A stretch of DNA of 64,000 nt, from positions 7,711,001 through 7,775,000 of the forward strand of contig JAULSR010000001.1 of NCBI GenBank assembly GCA_030512295.1. Reading direction: 5' to 3'. Under the pieces are notes generated by a model. The model saw nothing but the letters and a program-made list of their open reading frames with translations, made no database searches and was not told where the DNA came from. Below, one piece after another: positions 44,998 through 56,292 of this stretch. Source of the stretch: Bombardia bombarda (taxonomy: Eukaryota > Ascomycota > Sordariomycetes > Sordariales > Lasiosphaeriaceae). Both the position numbers and the translations under genes were made by a program. Numbering within the stretch: position 1 is the stretch's first letter; each line of letters starts with the position of its first letter.

Positions 44998-47216
44998 GGC
45001 CTGAAGAATGAGGGATGAAGATCCAAGACAGCCTATCAAGTGTTAGGTTCTAGGAACAGGTGACAATCAAGTGGGTTGGATTAAATGGTGCCAGACCTGG
45101 GGAAGCCAAAGGGAAGGGAGAGGGAAGGTCTGTATGTAGCAGAGCATCCTTTATCATTCATCTCGAGCGAATGACCGCTAAATCTTCTAAATATAACAAC
45201 AGTCTAGACTAGCGAGAGTGATGGTGGTGAACATGGAACCGAGGGGCTGGGATGGTAGGTAATAAAGGTGATACAATGTCTCTGTAATTGGTTAACCAAT
45301 AGGGGTAGTGTTCCGTGGTCAAAGATCCTAGGGTGCCTGGGACCATGAGGCGAGATCGCATTCTACTCGATCGTTCTAAGTATGCCGTGAAGGTATCGGA
45401 GTGGATGTGAGGTGCTTCAAGGCTGGCTTGTGGCACAATGATAAACTGCAGTTGGCACAAACAACCGGCTTGGCCTCTAGACCTGTGGTAAAAAGGTAGC
45501 ATTTCTTCATCAAAGATACTTGGCTAATGTAATCTATGGCGCTGGGAAGAAAAGGTACCCTGCATTCAACGCTAAGAAACATTAAAAAGAGCATGGGATA
45601 GAAACGGAACAAAAATAACGTACCGAAGCCGCGTGGAGGTAGGGATCAGTGAGTAACACAAATAGGAACCGACCATTTAGAATAGAGCCATATGCTGTAT
45701 TCAATATGTCGTTTTTGCACTCGTGGCGGTGCAGTCACTGTCGAATCCATCAACCCTAGTTCTGGTATGCGGTGTCAAGACCCGGGACCTACGCAAGCAT
45801 TTGTCGGGAAGAAGGGCAGTGCTTGGGAAGGGTCCCCGCAGAATTGCAGCTTGTCGATTGGCTGCCCCATTTAGACTGCCGCCGGCTGTTACTCTGTGCC
45901 ACCATGGCGCGTTTTAGCCGGTGATGTGCGGGCTGCTGTTGGGTCCAACGCCTTCCGGCAGGAGCTCACCCGTAAATTTAGGTGCTGATTGTCGTCGAAG
46001 CCCAGCCTAGAGTGGCTGTAGCAAGCATACCAATTCCACAGCGCCGTCGAAATACCGCTCGATATCTGGAGAGCACATCCATATATCAGCGAACATTTGC
46101 CGTCTAACAGCAGGGAAACAAACCGACCATTACAGGATATGCCTTTTCATTGGTCTACCGCACGTCCGATGCGGCTCGGACTGACAAAGGACGACTTATC
46201 CACCTCCTTGCCTTAGGGCTGACCATCTCGCGTACATCCCATATAACCACGTCCCGGCAGTTAAGTGCCAATTACTACTCAGTAGTGTTGTAGTCGGCAA
46301 CGCTGATTATATTGTTTTGATCTGCTATCATTCCATTAGCGAATGTGATATACTCGCTTAACACTGACCTGTAGATAAACACCCACATGATAGTGAGTGG
46401 CTCGGCGGTTTAGAATTGTGAGGCCGCTGAACGAAGAGAACTATCTAGTTGAGTATATCCTGAACGTGGGTGGCTAAATAAAGCACCTTGGTAGATCGAT
46501 GGGCTGAACAACAATTTGCCACGAGTCAGCCTGCGATGGTGATCAGCTTCATCATCTAGGGTATCATGGACGGGAATCATTGCTACTCAGTCACCCACCC
46601 AGTGTAAATGTCGACCACTAGGCGCTGCAGATTGACAGACTCGCACAAGACCGCCGCACCCGCCGCTTCTACACATCCGCTGCTGATCGGTCAAAATTCG
46701 GCGACAAGAAAGATAAGAGGTACTCCCACACATTCCCATGGTATAGGTGGAATGATATGTGCCTTGGCGTTAAAATATTAAGGAGATCCCGAAATAGGTA
46801 TTGTGTAGAGTTCGCCATAGTATCTATGGCTGAAAAGACGAGACGAGGGCCAGGGCTGAAGACGTGGAACGAGAAATGAGAGGATCCATGACGTAACTTG
46901 CCAGTCAGTAGCGTTCAAATTTCAGCGGCCCGTACCTATCACCGTTGGCGGCCCGAGTCGGTGATCGATCGCGCCTTCCCAACTATGGACTTTCAGTGAG
47001 GATGGCTGCCGATAATTGGCTGGAGTGACTGCAAATTTCCCCTTTGGTCTACTCTTCTTCCAAAAATCCGAAATGGCCACAGAGAACCCACGCATCCGTT
47101 TCGAGAAGTAGCCATACATGAATAGGAATTAATGGCTTCTAACGATATACGAGCGGATGCTTAGCAATGCCACGTCTTCAATAACGGCATGCTAGCGGAT
47201 CATATCAATACTCAAC
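44998..47216. other. long intergenic region
   Basis: 2.2 kb between divergent genes, mostly AT-rich and with frequent stops in all frames. It holds the two promoters. No repeat, tRNA or mobile element is recognised. Confidence 0.55.
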
Positions 47217-50200
47217 ATGGATTTTCAGAACGGAAGCGACCTTCTTGCCTGGAAGGAGTCACTCCCGAGCACAGAATCGCGCGGAACCGACTGCCTTCCC
47301 TCTGTCACAGACGCAGACGAATACGCGCGGAAGAATGGTCTGACGGTTGACAGCCTCCTTAACGATGCCTGGACAGGCCTGCTCGATCGGTCCTCTCTTA
47401 TGACTGCGACTATCGTCCAGACCGAGACTGGTGAGCTCATTGAAGGCAATGAGCTACCAGAATGCCTCTTCCGCTCCATCATACCCATCCCTGAACAGCT
47501 GCAGATATCTTCACAGTCACTAAACCTCATTCAACAGGCTTGGAAGGCGGATAAAGAAGAGAAAGTGACCGATCTCATGACAGAATTGTTATTTCCCGAG
47601 ACTACAAGAAACAAAAGTCTAAAGCTTGAGACCCCTCTTCTTCGGAGCGATCATGACATGGACTGCCGACGACTGGCTCGTGAAATAAAGACATTTCAAA
47701 AGGGATCTCTTCCAGACCACCGTCTTCCGCTTTTCCCAACTGAAGATGACAAAGGCGAAGGCCTTGTATTTACCCGAACCTCCGCCAAGCTGGACAAGGC
47801 CATGGTAAGGGCTTTTGAAAAAGAAAACATGAAAATTCGGAAAGAAACCATGCAGTACTTGTACGACACACTCAATGCAGACTGGACAGCAGAGGACCAA
47901 CGCGACTATCTAGAGATTGTTTCGACTTACAACGGTGTAAGTAATCCAGCACCCACATTTGAAGATCTGGAATGAGCTGACACCTTCGAATACTAGATTA
48001 TATCCCGAGACTACATGACTCCACCGCTGAGCCCTCCTACATATCTTCCAAAGTATTTAATCCCCGACGACGAGACTTGCGAGATACCCGAGCCAATAGA
48101 CGCTAGCTTGGACTTGGAGTTAACCGCAGACATTGAGGCCGCGGACAAGAAACTTCTCGCAAAGGACGAGGAGTTCTGGACGACAGTAGTGTCACAAGAC
48201 GTGCCTTCGCCTGACCGTTACGATAACATTGATGTGTCAGAAATGATCAGGGCAGGAGAGCTCCCATCACGCCAGTCCTCGGACTCGCCGAGGCCACTCA
48301 CCCAGGACCTCAAGGTCGAAGTTCCCTTGATGCCAGATGACAACAATGCTGATATGATGAACATCCCGGCTAGAGTTATGGACCCAGAGGACCTGTCCAT
48401 GGCCATGACGCTTGTCTCCCGATGTGATACACTGCCTTACACACCAAACACAGCCGACGGGGACTTCGCGGACTTTCTTGAGCAAAAAGCGATTATAGTG
48501 AAGAGGTCTGCCGAACAGGAGGAGCTTCAAGCGCTCGATGCCACAGCACGAGTGCCCATTCCAGTGATGGACTTCTCCCTCCCCCGAACAGACTGGGACG
48601 AGAACCTTGACGATGCTTCAATAATGTTTGAGTGGATCCAGGAGACTTCAGCAGTTGACTGGCGAGGCTACAAGTGGCCCTCCAAGAACAAACTAGCCGA
48701 ACAGAGGATGGTATGGGTGCCGCTTGCTCACATGGGGGAGAAGAAACTCGTTTCTGAAGAAATCGAGATAGAGCCTGGAATTCTTGCATCTTTTCTGGAA
48801 CGAATACCCGAAAAGGAAGTTGTGACAAGCGTCGACTGTATCAATAAGCAACAAGGGCTCTTGATGCTTCGCGAGGAAGATGACGGCGACGACGAAATCA
48901 TGGAAGACGTTAGTAGCCCAGAGCACTTACCAAGTCTAAAACAGTTATCTCCGACACGTCTCAAGAAGACTGTACTGGTCACTGAGTCTGAAGCGCCGAC
49001 CCCGGTTTCCCCAGACGACTTGACGACGCTTTTGGGGGGGAGGAAGCGCCAGCTGGACGAGCTAATGTGCCAGAGAAGTTCCCAACAGAAACAGGTTGGA
49101 GGCCCAATGACGATATCGCAGATTGGCGCTTCTGATATCATTTCATCCTCTTTGCTTGATTCCACAAACGTTTTGAGGAGTTTCGTGGGAGAATACACGG
49201 ATTTCGAGCCGCTGGTAGAGAATTACATCGAGATGAACTATCCCAAGAAGCCCAAGCTCACCCATAGCCGCTTCTTCGGACCCGCACCAAACGCAAAACC
49301 AGATCATACCACCGGGACGCCGCAGCCCCGGGATGGCGAACCAGTGGGAGGGATGCTACCTCCGCCGAAGTTAGTCCCGGCTGTTGCCCCGGAATTCACT
49401 CCCCCGAACACTCCACCGAAAGTGATAGTATCGTCCGCCGTATCCAAGCTCCTAACTATACAGCTGGAGAAGCTGCTCCCTGGTATCTTGCTGATTGAGC
49501 GCGACTACGACAAGCACAGACCGCACGGCTGGTATCCTGGTTTGCGGTCGCCAAATGCAGATGAGGCAGATATCATCCTGTCGCCCGCAACGGGCATTAT
49601 GATGACGACAATGGTCAGGCTTCGACAAAAGCCACTGCCCGGCAAAACGGGCCAGTTGGTGTTCCGAAACGTGGTGGAGAACGTAGCCACACGACATGAG
49701 CGTCTCGTGATTCTGGTATCTGAGGGTAATAAGAACAGTGGGAGCATGAGTCTACTGTCCCAGTCTGACGCCAAGGCCCTCGGAGAGTTCCACGCCTTTA
49801 CCGTTTGTCTGCCGATAAAGACTTATGTGCTATACGTCGGCGGAGGCATCGAGACGCTTGCCAAATGGGTAGCTGCGACCATCTGCAAGTACGCGCACGA
49901 GAGCCTGCCCGTTCACGACCTCATGCTGCCGGTGGAGACGAACTGGGAGATGTTCTTACGACGGGCAGGGATGAATGTTTGCGCCGCTCAGGTTATTTTG
50001 GGACATTTCGAGGTCCCAGACGAAGAGCTAGCCATAGGAGGGGAGGGGCTATATGGGTTACCAAGATTCCTCGTGATGACGAGCGAGGAGAGAGTCGAGA
50101 TGTTCGGGAACGTGCTCGGAGGGCGAAGGCTCCTGGATAGAGTCAGCCGGGCTATTGGTGAGCCATGGGGGCCACCGCAGGCAGTCAATGGCGTTTATTC

Positions 50201-50252
50201 CCAGCAGGGAACGGTATTTTCTCTGAGCGGAACCGAAAATGGAAGAATGTGA
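47217..50252 (+). CDS. large fungal protein with XPF-like C-terminus; Zip2/SHOC1 candidate
   Basis: 991-residue protein. Two exons: 47217..47936 and 47997..50252; the 60 bp intron has a GTAAGT donor and phase 0. The first 700 residues are acidic and mostly disordered, with a recurring proline block (TPPLSPPTYLPKY). From about residue 780 a folded domain appears: strands ERLVILVSEG (from 809) and TYVLYVGGGIETLAKW with helix ATICKYA, then NWEMFLRRAGMNVCAAQVILG (about 890-910). A helix-hairpin-helix-like end follows (LPRFLVMTSEERVEMFGNVLGGRRLLDRVSRAIG, about 928-960). This order, nuclease-like fold without an ERKxxxD-type catalytic motif followed by HhH, is what Zip2/SHOC1 meiotic crossover proteins have. 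That identity is an inference from pattern; an uncharacterised fungal family remains possible. Confidence 0.8.
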
Positions 50253-50481
50253 TTGCACATAAAGGGTCTAGCTGTCTTGCGTACGCCGGAAAAGGAGTTG
50301 GCGATTTCCTCTGGGATACATATTTGCTTTGATACCCGATCGTGGTTGGCTTCAATGTTGGACGGATACCGAGAGGATCTAGACGAGCTTTAGTTTGCTG
50401 AATCTGTAGTTGCCAACAACAAGATAACCGAGATCCTCAATTGTACTGACTCGTATAGCCATAATATGTAAGCCTTTTGTC

Positions 50482-51978
50482 TCATGCCTCGATTCCTCCT
50501 TCATTCATGCTTGACCTGTTAGCATCTGGCGGAGTGCCAGACGTAATGCTCCAGACTTTAAGGCTTGTCTCCTGGACCACAATCGGTGGCTTCAAGTTCC
50601 TGAGCTGGCTTCCCCCTTCGTCCGAGCTGTCTGAGTCCGAATCTGAATCCGAATCATTCGTCTCTATAAACTCCCACGACCCCGAACACGTCGCCAAGAC
50701 CGAGCCACTCGAGTGTATCGCCGCTGCCCCAATAGCCGACTCGTGCGTCCTCCTCTTCCACGACGGCTCAACAGCGCCAGCCTGGTTCCCAACCCCCTCC
50801 CAAACGGCCACACTCCCATCCTTCGTGCCAGCCCACACCTCGAAGCCCCCGGCAGACTCCGTCCCAGGAAACACATCACAACTCAGCCTCTGGTTCGTAT
50901 CAACGCCATCCCGGCCCGTCAGACACGCAAGCAGCTGGTACGTGCCCCGCACGTCATACACCAGCAGACCCCTAGACGCCCGCTCGTTCACCACCAGATA
51001 CCTCCCACAGGGCGACCACACCGTCTGCACGACGCCCTTGCCGCCGACGCGTGCCTCGGTCGCCGCGCCCGCGACGCTCCACGTCGCGACGCACTCGCCC
51101 GCGCGCTGCAGGTCGTATAGGCCCATGTGGCGCGTCCACGTGCCGGCGGCAATCAGCCCGTGATCGGCCTCGCCGCGGATCTGGGCGGCGAGCGCAGCGA
51201 CGGTCCCGCGCATGCCGATGCCGTTGCCCTTGGAGATGTGGCGGGTGGAGGGGATGGTGGCGATGGAGAGCAGGGGCTCGCTGCTCATGGCGGACTCAGG
51301 GCGCGAGACGTCGTAGATGGCGAGGCGGTTGGTCGTGCCGGCGATGAAGTGGGTGCCTGGGGACGGCCAGATCAGAGCGGTGACGGGGAGGTAGGCTTCT
51401 GTTTCTTGCTTGATGAGGTTGAAGCTTGCTATTGGGGGTGGTTGGCGCGGTGTTGGTGTTGATGGTGCCGGGGACTGGCTGCCGTCGGAGGACGAGGAGG
51501 GGGAGGAGGGGGGATAGTCCTCGGTGACTGGTTGAGGGAATGCATGGCGCAGGTGGATGGGATGGTCTGAGCTGGCTGTGAGGATGACTTGGGTTGCTGG
51601 GTTTTCTAGGGCAAAGTAAGGGCATGGGGCGATGGCGTTGGTTGGCTCGGCAAGAACGAGCGTGCCGTGAGCTTTCAGGAGGACTGGCTCCTGCCGTGGT
51701 TCGAGGAGCCCCTCTGGGAGAACGAAGGTGCATATGCGGTTAGTGGATGATGAGGTGAAGAGCGTGGTTCCGTCGGCTGACCTGGTTGAGTTTTGTCTTG
51801 TTAGCAGGGACGATGGTGGAGGAGGTTTGAAGGAAAGAGCAAAGGTCGGTCTGGTATGATGTACTTACCACTGCAAGCTTCTGAAGAAGGAACGGTCGCC
51901 AATGTCGGGCTGGCGACCAGGGAAGGCGCCATCTGGGTTATCAGATGTGGCCAGGAGATTGAGTGATGGTTGCGCCAT
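50482..51978 (-). CDS. WD40 protein of the WDR79/TCAB1 (Swt21) type
   Basis: WD-repeat protein resembling the telomerase Cajal body protein family; yeast Swt21 is a member, and animal TCAB1 binds CAB-box RNAs. Two exons: 51869..51978 and 50482..51781, giving 469 residues. The intron has a GTAAGT donor and CAACCAG acceptor, and joins SLQ to WSADGTTLFTSSSTNRICTF. Family-like segments: ILTASSDHPIHLRHAF, then ALIWPSPGTHFIAGTTNRLAIYDV, AAGTWTRHMGLYDL and VWSPCGRYLVVNERASRGLLVYDVR. A Ser/Pro-rich insert interrupts an early blade and an Asp-Ser repeat (NDSDSDSDSDSSDE) sits in the last blade. The role in this fungus is unknown. Confidence 0.85.
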
Positions 51979-52793
51979 CTTGTGCTGATTGTAAATAATG
52001 GGGCGTGGTGATCTTCTGGAAGGGTCAAATTGTTGTGGGTGGAGCGTTTTGTTGAGACGAATCGTTTCAGGTTTTTAAGTATCAGACGACAGTTACTAAA
52101 TTGCCTCGTTTTTGAAACTATTCACGCTCGTTCGTTCTTTCTATTCATGATGAGAACTGACTTGAAGGAGTCAAGCTCTGCTTGTATGTACCTTGATGGT
52201 TGATCCGCCGCAACTGATCAAAGACCTTGAAGCCAAGGAAGATGGCATGCTAGCCGCCTTTCACAACAATCAAGTACCTTTGCCGCGATAATTCACTGCA
52301 CGGATACATAATCTGCAGCTCTCATCTAACAGGGTCTAACAGGGTGACAGACCCCTGTCCCGCCATCTTCACAACCGCGCTAGCGGCAGGCACCAGCTGG
52401 AGCTCCCCGAACGGGTTGGCTTGGCTGGCCGCATCGGGAGCTGTTTGGTGCATTCCGCCTGCCTGCCCTGCTGTCAACGTGAAAGGTGACGACGTCGCGA
52501 CCCGAGCTGGCAACGTGGACTCGCTTGCGACATCAACTTAAAGTTTAATGACCCCTCATCACAAGATCCACCATCGTCCATCGAGGTCCATGCTGAGGAA
52601 ATGCGGCACAAGCATGTCATAGTATAAAGACGTTCCCTCTCTCTCTTGGACAATCACTGCATCATCAGCCCGCCGGCCGGCCTCTCCCATCCGACCACTC
52701 GCCCCCGTCCCGAATACCCGCACCCGCCCCAGGAGCTACCTGGGTAGCGCTGGCCTTTGACAGTTGCAGGATAATCCTTTCCATATCGCTATC
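51979..52793. other. divergent intergenic region
   Basis: 815 bp between the WD40 and PQ-loop gene starts. Contains both promoters. Short open frames without motifs. Confidence 0.5.
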
Positions 52794-53963
52794 ATGGAGG
52801 CTTTACTTGGCGAGAACATGTGCGACAGGCTGGGTGAAGTTGGGCTGGTTAATCTAATTGTTTCTATGTATGGTTGACCCCATGCCATGGCCTAGTTGGA
52901 CATCTACTCAAGCTGACCTTCATCAACAGCTTTATTGTCGTCGGAATGCTCGTCAGCTACCTTCCACAACACGTACGAATTATCCAGAGACGCACCGCCG
53001 AGGGCATATCGCCGTACTTTGTTCTGCTCGGGACAACCTCCGCCACTTCGGCCTTTGCAAACATCCTTTTGCTCCCACAATCCCGACAGGACGTTGCCTG
53101 CTGCAAAGATCTAGATACATTCCATTGTGTTGCTGGTCTGCTCGGTATCGCACAACTAGGAGTTCAGTGGATTTGCTTCACCTTCATGTTGGTAGTCCCA
53201 ATACAAATGGATGCGTCGGGTGCCAGTGCTGACCATATTTAGCTTTGTTTTGTTCCTTGTTTTCTTCCGATACAACCTCGCGACCGACCATGATAACGGC
53301 GAGCCAACCGAGACCCAGAACAATGAGGAGGTTGAGAACCAACCGAGGTGGCAGGACGCCATTCTAGTGGCGTCGCTCACCTTGGTACATGGGCTCGCAG
53401 TCATCGTCATCACAGGCATACTTGCCACAGTCTCACCTGGCGGCCTCACCACCTGGGCGAACGTGCTCGGTCTCATGGCCGCCATCCTCGCGGGCGTGCA
53501 ATACGTACCCCAGATCTGGACCACATACCGCCTGAAGCACGTCGGCAGCCTGAGCATCCCCATGATGTGCATGCAGACGCCGGGCGGCTATCTGTTCGCG
53601 GGCAGCCTATTTGCCCGGCTCGGCTGGGCCGGCTGGAGCTCGTGGGGCATCTTTGTGCTGACGGCCACGATGCAGGGCGCACTGCTCTACATGGCCATTT
53701 ACTACGAGATCCAGGCGCGCAACCGGCAAGACTCGAGGTCGCCGATCCAGACCCAAGCCCCCTCGCATCTGTATGCTAACGGCTTCGATGACGATACCCC
53801 CGGCCGGTTCACGTCGCACCCCGAGCACTACGCCGAGACCCCCGACCAGCTGCAGACCATCTTGGACCGCCAGGAAAGCGATGCAGCGGCCGAGACGGCG
53901 CCGCTGTTGAAACCCGGCGGCATTGGCGATCCTCACCGGAACTATGATACCAACCGGGGCTAG
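52794..53963 (+). CDS. PQ-loop repeat membrane protein
   Basis: Seven-helix membrane protein of the PQ-loop (cystinosin/MtN3-like) superfamily, whose members move small solutes, often across vacuolar membranes. Three exons: 52794..52867, 52930..53187 and 53243..53963, giving 350 residues. The first splice joins GLVNLIVS to IFIVVGMLVSYLPQH and uses an acceptor with a CTGAC branch; the nearer TAG would break the frame. The second intron (53188..53242) uses an unusual GTTGGT donor but gives a smooth helix CFTFIFVLFLVFFRYN. Two PQ motifs are seen: YLPQHVRIIQRRTAEGISP and, about 170 residues later, YVPQIWTTYRLKHVGSLSI. The cytosolic tail ends with DRQESDAAAETAPLLKPGG, and its ETAPLL resembles an acidic dileucine vacuolar sorting signal. 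The substrate is unknown. Confidence 0.9.
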
Positions 53964-56292
53964 TCAAACAGGAAGGTGGTCCCGTATTGAGGAAGTCTTG
54001 ATGTTTTTTAAATCGCGGATTGGAAGCAGGCAGGTTATCGTGTGGAGCGCGCTGGAGATACCAATGGAGTTGCGATGAATATTGCTTGCGTCTGCACCGC
54101 ATTCGCGGGCGTTGTTTTCAGAGGAGATTTGGAGACGGCATTCCATGGCCGTGGCTGGTTGCCTGTATATAACGTGGCTCAATCTGTAGTTAACGGGAGG
54201 TAGTGGCAAAAGGGCATACTTTAGGCAGGCTGTCAATATTCTGCATTTACTTTACGTTATTCTGTTCTTCTTTTGCTTTGGTTTTGCTGCGTGGATGGCC
54301 TCTGCGGATGCGAAAATTGCAGTGCACCTGCGGACTGCACGGATTCTGGCACAACCAAAAGAGTCTAGCGCTACTGCGCACTGCACCACTTTTACTTTAC
54401 TGCACCCCACAGTACGCCGCCAAGCGGGCAAAATGGCAATAACCCCGCCAAATATTCCAACGGGACTATGAATACCTATTACAAGCGTCAAAACATCTCT
54501 ACAAGGTCTGGCTTGAATATTATATTGCATACATATCTGGAAAGCCATCACGTAGGAGAGTGTCATAATGTAGTCTTAACCTATTAATATGTAACATGGT
54601 AGAGAAATGTGGCTGTTGGTAGCTTCGATTTGCAGTATGTACATTACTTGATTCCCTATATTTTTGCCACCCACTTTAGCTCACTTACTTCGAGGAATAC
54701 AGGTGGCCGAAACACGCAATGGTATTCTATTCTAGGTTATACTTCGACCTGATAGCATGACATGCCTGTGAACGTCATTATTGCTACCCATCTTTTGAAA
54801 CAGAAACTGAAAGATTTCGGAGGGTTTGGAAATATAGGGTTAGGGTTAGTTTGACACTCGTGCCGCCCTCAAGCTCCATATCCTTCAAGGCATTGACGGA
54901 CCGTCATCAGCACTCCATGCATTTATCTTTCTCAAACCGAAAACAGACAGCCACCACCACCACCACCACCAACATCTAGATGCCTTTCAACCCAAGGCTG
55001 CGGGGCCTTCTCTGCGAATATCCTCCGACTTTAGATGACTGTCTATACCAGATAATGGGATTCGGATTGTTTCATAATCTGACCGTTGGAGATGCGCCTT
55101 CCTCAGACCCAACAAACTTTTGGTCAATTGAGGTTGTCTCTCTGATCTAATACGTTTCGTCTGAACTTTCACCAACTGCCTTGTCATTTCTTCATGTTTG
55201 AGCACCGCAATGCTTGTGCAATTCCACAAAGAGTTGCCACGCGAACGAAGCGTTCTACCCCATCCTACAGCCCCGCGTTTTTGTGCTGGCGCCGCTTGGT
55301 CGCTTTTGGAAAGTCCCAAACACCTTGGGGGGTTGAAGTCTGTTCGCCGGTGATCCCCACAGAGATTCTCAGAGCTCTTTTTGCCCAGGATAATATCGTC
55401 GAGTGTCGAGCGTGGGACCAAGGCAAAGCGAGGCGAGATGAAGTCGGGATTTTTGCATCACCAAACCGCCCCGTGTTTTCTTCCCGGTCCCTTCCCGTTT
55501 GAGCGGCAACAGATAATTCTCCGGCAAAAGTCGCCGGTCAGGCACACCTCGCTCCTTTGCAATTGAACGCCAACAAACATCAAACAATAATATATATCTC
55601 CCGGTCGCTTGTGGATGGGCGCGTCCGGTCAATATTGATTATGGCGACGCGACATATGGTATCCCCTAGGCGGGATGTTTTCCTCACCCGAAAAAGGGAG
55701 GGACAGATTGGCACGGAACGAGAGCTCACTCGCTGAGAAGTGATCTCCCTACATGGAACAGCTCAGGCGGAGCCTCGTCACCCTCGCTGTCTCAAGTGGC
55801 ATTTTATCCGCCACACCTTTTGGCCTCTGTGGCCCTCCGTTCCAAGCCACGGGCAGAATAGCCTCGTCTGCTTTTGGTGCGCATGTCAAACAGAATCGTC
55901 CGGCTGTTCATGGTCGATCAGGTGCCGCCGTGCGGTGCTCGCAGTGCTAGGCAATATGCATTCTTCGTCCCCTCTTTCCGTCCTCTCTCTGTGCCCTTCT
56001 GGGCCGCCACGCCGCTCGCGATGCATGAGATTCGCAGAGACGATAGATTTCCGTATAAGGAGTCATTTGTATCCACCAGTCAGCCACTGTCGTGCCCTTT
56101 CTGGTTCTCTTCTTGTTCTTTCTGCAAAATTCTGTCTCTACTGTGTCTCTGTATCTTCAAGTCTCTTCCTTGTAATGTTTTTTACTCACACTCTTTATAC
56201 TACACTGTGACTACCAGCCACCACTCGCCATCTATTCTACTAGTTCTACAGATAAGTTCACGACGCAGGCTGTCCCGACCTAATCTCGACCC
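53964..56292. other. long intergenic region with a telomere-like word
   Basis: 2.3 kb. It contains two and a half TTAGGG units at 54835-54849 and a CAC trinucleotide tract near 54952-54974. The 5' leader of the PAN-domain gene is pyrimidine-rich (55960-56290). No gene is supported; open frames such as 54987-55421 and 55740-56210 lack motifs. Confidence 0.5.
54835..54849 (+). repeat. interstitial TTAGGG-type sequence
   Basis: Reads TAGGGTTAGGGTTAG, two and a half copies of the filamentous-fungal telomere unit, within an AT-rich intergenic region. It could be a Tbf1/Teb1-type factor site, a repair scar or chance. Confidence 0.7.
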
